The position numbers and the translations under genes were made by a program. A stretch of DNA of 64,000 nucleotides from Tengunoibacter tsumagoiensis (lineage in GTDB: Bacteria > Chloroflexota > Ktedonobacteria > Ktedonobacterales > Ktedonobacteraceae): positions 5,083,001 to 5,147,000 of the forward strand of contig NZ_BIFR01000001.1 of NCBI RefSeq assembly GCF_003967535.1, in the 5' to 3' direction. The notes beneath the pieces are model-generated. The model made no database searches and was not told the origin of the DNA. It was given only the letters and a program-made list of their open reading frames with translations. Shown here piece after piece: positions 57,665 to 64,000 of this stretch. The first letter of the stretch is position 1, and every line of letters begins with the position of its first letter.

Positions 57665-58222
57665 CTATTGGGGTAAGTGTGGAAGATTGGGCAATTGCTT
57701 GACAAACAATCCATTCACTTTGGCAAACAGACTATTGGTAACAGCTTGATTATAAAAATCATGCCAGGCCTGCAATTGATCAACGTGAATGTTAAAACCT
57801 GGAATCAGTGTTGAGCCCTGTTGGATGCTTGACTGCACATTTCCCAAAAAGGTGCCCAGGATGATCAACAGAATAAGCCAGATGAGCCACGCTTCAACAA
57901 ATCCAATCGCTCCTCCCAACAGGGTATCTCCCTGGCTGACCAGTGGCACACTCTTTACGACCCCTCGAACCAGGTTCCCAAGAATATGCAGGACAAGGAT
58001 GCTGCCGATGAAGAGAACGCCATACGAGATCAAAGGCGTTGCCGGGATACCGTTATTGGCCAGTAGTTCGGTAAAGGAGGGTCCATAGAAATAGGCAACC
58101 CCCAGTCCTACTGGAAGGATCAACAGGCTAACAAGACTAAAGATGGCCCCATTACGCAATCCATTGATAATTAACAGTACCATTGTGATGACAAACAGAA
58201 GATCTATTACGCTCAGTGCCAT
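57665..58222 (-). CDS. cvpA: CvpA family membrane protein (185 aa)
   Basis: Four transmembrane helices, with the family opening VIDLLFVITMVLLIINGLRNGAIF and VRGVVKSVPLVSQGDTLLGGAIGFVEA in the middle. Similar to colicin V production protein. The true role is unknown in most bacteria. The gap to the next gene (58223-58520) holds nothing I can call. Confidence 0.85.
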   Translation of the reverse strand: MALSVIDLLFVITMVLLIINGLRNGAIFSLVSLLILPVGLGVAYFYGPSFTELLANNGIPATPLISYGVLFIGSILVLHILGNLVRGVVKSVPLVSQGDTLLGGAIGFVEAWLIWLILLIILGTFLGNVQSSIQQGSTLIPGFNIHVDQLQAWHDFYNQAVTNSLFAKVNGLFVKQLPNLPHLPQ

Positions 58223-58520
58223 AGGTTTGTCCTTCCAGAGTGCTAATGTGATAACAGTTGAGACTATTATCCACTATCCTCATCGTCTGGTAAAGGGTCT
58301 GGATAACTCTTCCTTTGTGAATTACCTCACAAATGGTTGTCTTTATGGCGGCTGCTTCATTGAAAAGGCAAGAGAGAAGACAGAGGTGATGCCCATCTTA
58401 CCTACCGCTGCGTTGCCGCTTCATGAGAACCCACTCCACTATGCTCCCACGAGACTATAGTAGAATGGGCTCTCCCTATGAAGCCTTATGAAGCAGCTAC
58501 CATAAAGATGGGCCCCCTAT

Positions 58521-59867
58521 CTAGAGGGTGCTCTCTGTAATTCCTGTAAAGTTAAAGCGAGCAATACGCAGAGCAGGTGCAACGACGGTTAGATAGTCAA
58601 CATATTGACGCTGTTCACGGCCAATTGCCTCTACATTCCGTAGCGCATCCAGAATATTTTGCGTAAAACGAAGATTCTTAATCGGGTGGGTAAGCTCTCC
58701 ATTCTCGATCAAGAACGTTCCATCACGCGTCATGCCTGTAAATAAGGTTTTCACTGGATGCACGCTATTGGTATAATGAAAACGCGTTACATAGATGCCA
58801 CGCTTGATGCCTTTGAGAAGATCCTGCTGGCTTGATGTGCCGGCTGCTAAGACGGTGTGCGTTGGCATTGGACCTTCACTATTAGGAGCAGGCAGTGCAT
58901 GGCCCGTGTTTGCCTTCCCTTCGCGAGCTGCTGTAAAAGAATCATACACGACGGCATTGGCAATCCCTTTATCAAACATGATTACCTTCTGCTTGGGGAC
59001 GCCTTCATAATCAAAGGCTTGAGGCAGACCCAGTGGATCATGCCCATCATCATAAAGGGTAATACCTGGATGAACCAGTTGCTTCCCAAATTGACCATTC
59101 ATAAAGCTGCGCTCTTCCTGCACAGCCGTTGCCGAAAGACCCATAAAGACCAGATGCTGAAGCATATCGGCCACAGCATAGGTCTCTAACACCACTGGAT
59201 ACTCTCCCAACTCAATGCTGATCGGATTACGGCTCCGTTCGGCCTTTCCAACCGCTTCCTGGGCCATCTCTTCAAAATCAAAGGCGCTGCTATCCGTCGC
59301 CATACGCTGAGTATAGCCTGAACCCTGCGCATCAGCCATTACTACTGCATGTGCCTCGGCATCGGTCCGCATCTCATACGCAAAAATACCCAACGAGTTG
59401 GCAACGGCACTGATATGCAGATTGGTTGAGAAGGCACCGGCAGACTCTAGATTGCGCTCTTTTGCTAATTGCACGATGGTTTTGACCCCATGTGCTCGCT
59501 CCTCTGGCGTGATGGTTGCTGTTCTTTCAGCATATCCCCGAGCGGGGATGATCTGCTGGGGAGCTGGCAGGCTGTGAAATTCTGGATTCTCGGGCTGAAT
59601 ACGAGCAATCTCCAATGCCTGTTCGGTCACACGATGGAGCGCTTCATCATCAAGTCGATTCGTGACTGCAACACCTACTTTTTTCCCTACGACCGCCCGT
59701 ACACGCAGCTCATGATCATTTTCAGCCAGGTTCTGGTGAATAAAGTTGGTGGCAAAACGCGTTAAGGCACTTTCGGTAGCTGTAAAAACAACTTCTGTCT
59801 GATCTGCCTGCGAGTAATGTAAGACTTTTTGTAAGATTGTACGCACGTTTGCTTCATCAAAATACAT
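58521..59867 (-). CDS. tldE: TldE/PmbA-like protease subunit (448 aa)
   Basis: TldD/PmbA fold without the HExxxH zinc site, thus the E partner. Starts with MYFDEANVRTILQKVLHYS and includes ELGEYPVVLETYAVADML and the C-terminal NLRFTQNILDALRNVEAIG common to the family. With TldD it forms a metalloprotease that degrades or matures small peptides. Starts 20 bases after the tldD stop. Confidence 0.9.
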   Translation of the reverse strand: MYFDEANVRTILQKVLHYSQADQTEVVFTATESALTRFATNFIHQNLAENDHELRVRAVVGKKVGVAVTNRLDDEALHRVTEQALEIARIQPENPEFHSLPAPQQIIPARGYAERTATITPEERAHGVKTIVQLAKERNLESAGAFSTNLHISAVANSLGIFAYEMRTDAEAHAVVMADAQGSGYTQRMATDSSAFDFEEMAQEAVGKAERSRNPISIELGEYPVVLETYAVADMLQHLVFMGLSATAVQEERSFMNGQFGKQLVHPGITLYDDGHDPLGLPQAFDYEGVPKQKVIMFDKGIANAVVYDSFTAAREGKANTGHALPAPNSEGPMPTHTVLAAGTSSQQDLLKGIKRGIYVTRFHYTNSVHPVKTLFTGMTRDGTFLIENGELTHPIKNLRFTQNILDALRNVEAIGREQRQYVDYLTVVAPALRIARFNFTGITESTL

Positions 59868-59887
59868 GTGGATGCCCTCCAGACTAC

Positions 59888-61345
59888 CTAAGACCAGCGT
59901 CCAACGCCGACCTGCACATTACGGAAACGTGCGGGAGCGGCACCATGCCCTGTGCGCATCACCTGCATTGGCTCACCCTTCCCACAGTTGGGGGTTCCCC
60001 AGACTGTCCAATCAGAGCCTCCACAAACAGCATCACAGCTCCCCCAGAACTGTGGTGTAATTCCTGTGTAAGTTGCGTTTTTATAGATCTGCCCCAACTG
60101 GCCATGCTTGATCTCATAGGCCATCTCTACCCCAAACTGAAAATTTAAGCGCCGATCATCAATACTCCAGCTCTTGTTAATGCTGAGATAGAGGCCATCT
60201 TCGGTATCGGCAATCAGGTCCGCTAATTTCCACGCTCCTGGCTCCAGACTGACATTGGTCATGCGGATCATTGGGAGACGATTCCAGCCATCGGCTCTCA
60301 CACAACCATTGCTGCTCAGGCCAATCAAAGGGGCTGTATCTCGCGACATAAGATATCCGCTGAAGATGCCCCGTGAGACGATTGGTGTGCGTTGAGCAGG
60401 CACGCCTTCATCATCCCAGCCAAATGTGCCTAATCCCCCTGGAATAGTTGCGTCAGCAGTAAGATTGACGACGTCTGAACCATAGCGATACTGTCCATTC
60501 AACTTATCCGTGGTGAGAAAGCTCTTTCCGACAAACCCTGCCTCGTAGCCCAGGACACGATCCAGCTCGATTGGATGACCACACGATTCATGAACTTGCA
60601 GCGCTGTCTGGGGACCATCAAGAATTATTGTCATCAGACCACTGGGGCATTGCGGAGCAGTGAGCAGACTGACTGCCTCCTCGGCAATACGTGCACCATG
60701 CTTTACCAGATCCATAGCTTCAATAAATTCATACCCACTGGTTCCCGCCTGACGACCAAAAGAATTAGGATAAGAGCGTGTCTGAATCTCACTACTCTCT
60801 GTATCAACTGCGCTAGCTGAGATCGCTGCTCCCGTATCATAGAGCACCTGCTCTATCTCGCTTCCTTCCGAACTGATAAATAATTTGTGTTCGCGCGAGT
60901 ATTCCATATTCGCGTTGGTGAGAGTAATCCCTTTGACGCTACGCATTGCTGCATCCGCGTCCAGCAATAACTGTACCTTCTGATTCAGCGGCACTTGAAA
61001 TGGATCTCTCTGTAATGGAGTACTATAAGAACCTTTTTGAGCGGTTAACGGCGAGAGCCGAACCCCTTCTCCTGCCACCAGAGCGCTCGCGCGAGCTATC
61101 TGTACAGCTAACTGTGCCACGCGCTCCGCTTCAGCTAACTCTAAACGGGCACTACTTGCAAAGCCCCAGGCCCCATTTAATAGTACACGAACATTGAAAC
61201 CGCTACTGATCGTACTCGAGACACCCTCAACACGCCCGTTGCGTACCTCGATCCCCTCTGTCGTTCGCTCCATGACCCGTACATCAACATAGCTCACACC
61301 ATGTTGTTGGGCCGCATTGAGCGCTCGCATAGCCAGATCCCGCAT
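59888..61345 (-). CDS. tldD: TldD-like metalloprotease subunit (485 aa)
   Basis: Zinc motif HESCGH (in ALQVHESCGHPIELDR, near residue 240) and the family ends (FQFGVEMAYEIKHGQLG; TPQFWGSCDAV). I use the ATG at 61343-61345, six bases after GGGAG; upstream ATGs overlap that site. Complements TldE, encoded next. Confidence 0.9.
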   Translation of the reverse strand: MRDLAMRALNAAQQHGVSYVDVRVMERTTEGIEVRNGRVEGVSSTISSGFNVRVLLNGAWGFASSARLELAEAERVAQLAVQIARASALVAGEGVRLSPLTAQKGSYSTPLQRDPFQVPLNQKVQLLLDADAAMRSVKGITLTNANMEYSREHKLFISSEGSEIEQVLYDTGAAISASAVDTESSEIQTRSYPNSFGRQAGTSGYEFIEAMDLVKHGARIAEEAVSLLTAPQCPSGLMTIILDGPQTALQVHESCGHPIELDRVLGYEAGFVGKSFLTTDKLNGQYRYGSDVVNLTADATIPGGLGTFGWDDEGVPAQRTPIVSRGIFSGYLMSRDTAPLIGLSSNGCVRADGWNRLPMIRMTNVSLEPGAWKLADLIADTEDGLYLSINKSWSIDDRRLNFQFGVEMAYEIKHGQLGQIYKNATYTGITPQFWGSCDAVCGGSDWTVWGTPNCGKGEPMQVMRTGHGAAPARFRNVQVGVGRWS

Positions 61346-61567
61346 GGCCATCTCCCTTTCGCATAAATAGTACAAGCTGTGAATCAGCATAGCAAGGGAT
61401 AAAAAAAGATGTTGAGCCAGACGAAGTTGCCTACAATGCTGATACTTGTACCCAAAACGGCTGCACTCGCTCTTATTAGAATATCTTTATTGTATGCATT
61501 TTTGAAAGTGGCTGTCCACTCTATAAACTCTCTCTGGCTCTACAATTGTCTTGTTTACAATACAATA

Positions 61568-61629
61568 CACAGGATAATCGGTAGCGAACAAACAAAAATC
61601 CTTGCTTGTTTGCTACCGATTATCCTGTG
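61568..61629. terminator. 18-bp inverted repeat between tldD and ohr
   Basis: Arms 61568-61585 and 61612-61629 pair perfectly around a loop that itself can pair (AACAA with TTGTT). It lies in a gap of more than 300 bases without a gene (61346-61703). Confidence 0.7.
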
Positions 61630-61703
61630 ACGCTTCCCATTCTTCAAAAGAAGACCTGGTTCCTCAAGAAGCAGACTGGCTACCTTCTATTCCGGATGTG
61701 TTC

Positions 61704-62123
61704 TTAGTTCTCGACAACCAGTGTTACGGGAATGTTGCCACGTGTGGCATTGGAATAGGGGCAGACCTGATGCGCCTGCTCAACTAACTTCTCAGCCGTC
61801 TCATGATCAACGCCTGGAATGGAGATATGGAGTTCAACCTCAAGACCAAACCCACCACCAGCGATTGGACCAATTCCAACCTTCGAGACAATGGTCGATT
61901 TGCCCGCATCCACATGCTGTCGGCGTGCTACTAGCATCAGAGCAGACTGAAAACAGGCTGCATAACCAGCTGCAAAGAGCTGCTCAGGGTTGGTACCTGG
62001 CTCACCCGTCCCACCCATTTCTTTAGGTGTCGCCAATTTCACAACAAGGTTACCATCTGATGAGCGAGCCTCTCCCTCACGCCCACCATGGACCGTCGTT
62101 TCTGCTGTATAAAGAATTTTCAT
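61704..62123 (-). CDS. ohr: Organic hydroperoxide resistance protein Ohr (139 aa)
   Basis: OsmC fold with both catalytic cysteines (AACFQSAL and QVCPYSNATRGN). Reduces organic peroxides with lipoyl or thiol partners. Begins MKILYTAETTVHGGREG; GGAG lies nine bases upstream. No OhrR regulator is in the window. The gap to tgt (62124-62464) has no gene. Confidence 0.92.
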   Translation of the reverse strand: MKILYTAETTVHGGREGEARSSDGNLVVKLATPKEMGGTGEPGTNPEQLFAAGYAACFQSALMLVARRQHVDAGKSTIVSKVGIGPIAGGGFGLEVELHISIPGVDHETAEKLVEQAHQVCPYSNATRGNIPVTLVVEN

Positions 62124-62464
62124 GTATCTGTTCTCCTTCATATCGAAAGTGTCTGGCAATAGTGATCTTGTCAGTGCATACATAACCAAATGCAAAGAGA
62201 GTTTCTGCTGAAAAAGTGGGTATACCTAATTTGGGCTAGAACCCACCCTCACCAAAAGTCTACAACAAAGGCCTCTTCCTATTTCCTTCCCATTCTTCTG
62301 CCAATCAAAAATTTCTTCTGCTCACCTTCTGGCATCTGGACAAGTGCCAGACAATATTTCTGGAGATATACATGTGGTGTATAATTGATATTTATATCAA
62401 GGTCTAGAATATTTAGAGATCTTCAAACTAAGGCTGCATAGCACCAGTCAGAAAAAGGATAGGC

Positions 62465-63616
62465 ATGAGTCAGGTGACGACGAGCAATCTCTCTTCTTCT
62501 ACATCTCAATCTCAAGATCAGTATGGCACGCTCTCCCTACCACATGGAGAGATACAGCTCCCAATCTATATGCCAGATGCGACGCTGGCAGTCGTACGCT
62601 CACTGGACGCTGCCGACCTGGAAAACTGCTCGGTTGAAGCAGTGGTGATGAATACGTTCCATCTCATGCAGAAACCTGGCTCTTCCACTATTCAGGCTCT
62701 TGGTGGTTTGCACAAAATGAGCGGCTGGCAACGGCCCATTGTTGCGGATTCGGGAGGCTTTCAGGCATATTCGCTCATTCAACAGAATGCAAAGTTTGGC
62801 TCACTCAGCGATGATGGCATTACGTTTAAGCCCGAGGGTGCCGATCGCAAGTTTCAGCTTACGCCTGAGAAAGCCATTCAACTTCAACTCAGCTATGATG
62901 CCGATGTCGTTATGTGCCTGGACTATTGTACACATGTCGATGCCCCCGAACAGATTCAGGCCGATGCAGTAATGCATACAATCGATTGGGCGAAACGCTG
63001 CAAAAAAGAGTTTGAACGCTTACTGAAACAGAAGAAATTCCCTGCTGGCAAGCAGCCTATGCTGTTTGGGGTCATTCAGGGAGGTGGCTCTTTTGAGCTC
63101 CGCAAACGCTGTGCTGAGGCTCTGCTGGAGATCGGGTTTGATGGCTTTGGCTATGGTGGTTGGCCACTCGATGGGCAGGGGAAACTCTTGACGGAGATTA
63201 TTACGTATACCCGCGAGCTGATCCCTGCTCACTATCAGATGCATGCTCTGGGAGTTGGTCATCCAGCTAATATCGCCGATTGCACAAAAATTGGCTATGG
63301 TATCTTTGATAGTGCTATGCCTACACGCGATGCCCGTCACGCTCGTCTATATGCTTTTACGGGCCCTCAATCCTCTTTTGCTGCGGGCGAGAAGTGGTTT
63401 CACTACGTTTATGCCAACGACGATAAGTACATCAAGACCGATCAGCCAGTCTCTCCCTATTGCGACTGCCTCTGCTGTCAACGCTATTCGCTCGGCTATC
63501 TGCGCCACCTGTTTAAAATCAACGATACGCTTTTTTTTCGCCTGGCTACTATACACAACCTGCGCTTTATGACGATGCTCACCCAACGTTTGCGAGCGGC
63601 TGCCGATGTCCAATAA
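62465..63616 (+). CDS. tgt: tRNA-guanine transglycosylase family protein (383 aa)
   Basis: Exchanges guanine 34 of certain tRNAs for a queuosine precursor. Features: VADSGGFQAYSL with the catalytic Asp, FGVIQGG, FGYGGWPLD, DSAMPTRDARHARLY (nucleophile Asp) and the zinc site CDCLCC plus a later HN. The substrate-side region GDATLAVVRSL-like (near residue 37) departs from the usual bacterial GTRGTVK, so it may differ in base preference. Confidence 0.88.
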   Translation: MSQVTTSNLSSSTSQSQDQYGTLSLPHGEIQLPIYMPDATLAVVRSLDAADLENCSVEAVVMNTFHLMQKPGSSTIQALGGLHKMSGWQRPIVADSGGFQAYSLIQQNAKFGSLSDDGITFKPEGADRKFQLTPEKAIQLQLSYDADVVMCLDYCTHVDAPEQIQADAVMHTIDWAKRCKKEFERLLKQKKFPAGKQPMLFGVIQGGGSFELRKRCAEALLEIGFDGFGYGGWPLDGQGKLLTEIITYTRELIPAHYQMHALGVGHPANIADCTKIGYGIFDSAMPTRDARHARLYAFTGPQSSFAAGEKWFHYVYANDDKYIKTDQPVSPYCDCLCCQRYSLGYLRHLFKINDTLFFRLATIHNLRFMTMLTQRLRAAADVQ

Positions 63617-64000
63617 AGAGCAGGATCTCATCGCGCTTCTGGTGCAGCAAGTTCTCTCCAGTAGCAAGCAGCGTGATGTCAGTCCCGATCTGGTTCAGAC
63701 CATCGGGGCCCAGGAACTGGCAAAGCGCCGCAATCTGAAAGAGGCGCTGAAAGCTACTAAAAATAAACTTCATCAGATTGGAGGAGCGTATCTAGATGAT
63801 CGCTCCAACTACGCTGTCTGGCTCAGTACGCTCCAGGAAGCGCTCCTCTCTGGAGATGAGCAGAGTATTAAGCAGGCAAGCAGTAAGATTATGCATGGTC
63901 ATGCCTCGACCCGCGAACGTATTCCTATTCTCGCTCAATTCTATACGACTCTGCTGCTGGAGCTCCCACCTATCCATCGCGTCCTCGATATCGCTTGCGG
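63606..64000 (+). CDS. 16S rRNA G1405 methyltransferase-like protein, N-terminal part (cut by window end)
   Basis: The ATG lies inside the end of tgt (11-base overlap). The first 100 residues are helical; then HASTRERIPILAQFYTTLLL and HRVLDIACG, which is the AdoMet-binding start of RmtB/FmrO-type 16S rRNA (guanine-1405 N7) methyltransferases. The family gives aminoglycoside resistance in producers and pathogens; in Chloroflexota the homologues are less known. At least 131 codons are visible. Confidence 0.75.
   Translation, partial: MSNKEQDLIALLVQQVLSSSKQRDVSPDLVQTIGAQELAKRRNLKEALKATKNKLHQIGGAYLDDRSNYAVWLSTLQEALLSGDEQSIKQASSKIMHGHASTRERIPILAQFYTTLLLELPPIHRVLDIAC

Overview
The window looks like a chromosomal stretch of a Chloroflexota bacterium, most likely of the Ktedonobacteria. 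That placing is by gene style (helix-turn-helix plus TPR regulators, a Csx15-like protein, isocitrate dehydrogenase with a C-terminal extension) and not by any marker gene. About 43.3 kb is prophage and the last 20.7 kb is host chromosome.

PROPHAGE. Bases 1-3087 and 40188-43274 are the same sequence, exactly 40,187 bp apart, so the window opens inside the tail end of one prophage copy, runs through a full second copy (3088-43274) and then enters host DNA. The unit is a complete tailed phage of the siphovirus type. In order it has: a recombination end (IS110-family recombinase on the minus strand plus a structured noncoding region); an early rightward operon of mostly unknown small genes (4829-10696); a HTH-TPR regulator on the opposite strand (10763-12112); a packaging and head module (small and large terminase, RNA ligase, portal, MuF-like protein, methyltransferase, prohead protease, capsid); a connector and tail module (tail tube, G/GT chaperones with a -1 frameshift, tape measure, tail tip, fibres); a lysis module (two holin candidates, amidase); a lone minus-strand Csx15-like gene beside a DnaA-box/iteron region; and a leftward operon (39610-42445) with an SSB-like tailed protein, a SWIM zinc finger protein and zinc ribbons.

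MAIN FINDING. No tyrosine or serine integrase is encoded. The unit ends 16 bp beyond the stop codon of the IS110-type DEDD recombinase, and the crossover shows no long shared core. Upstream of the recombinase lies a region that folds into two similar loops. One loop carries short matches to both ends of the phage, and the other carries a 10-base match to the host DNA at the right junction. This is what a bridge RNA with a donor loop and a target loop should look like. I read the element as a phage that uses an IS110 bridge recombinase as its integrase. The recombinase has Thr where the family's catalytic Ser is expected, which is the main point against simple activity.

OTHER PHAGE POINTS. There is a probable portal-MuF fusion through a -1 frameshift on a T_TTT_TTC heptamer. 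A phage-specific leader (ATCAAAGGGGTGC) stands before five start codons and also inside the amidase gene, where it would start a separate C-terminal product. The Csx15-like protein is a candidate inhibitor of type III CRISPR signalling.

HOST. After attR come isocitrate dehydrogenase, an SGNH-hydrolase lipoprotein, PhoU, a PIG-L deacetylase, a leftward envelope operon (YlxP-like, WecG-type glycosyltransferase, RfaE1, RfaE2, MurJ), uracil phosphoribosyltransferase, a small membrane protein, a soluble GAF chemoreceptor, HflX, CvpA, TldD/TldE, Ohr, Tgt and the start of a 16S rRNA G1405-type methyltransferase cut by the window end.
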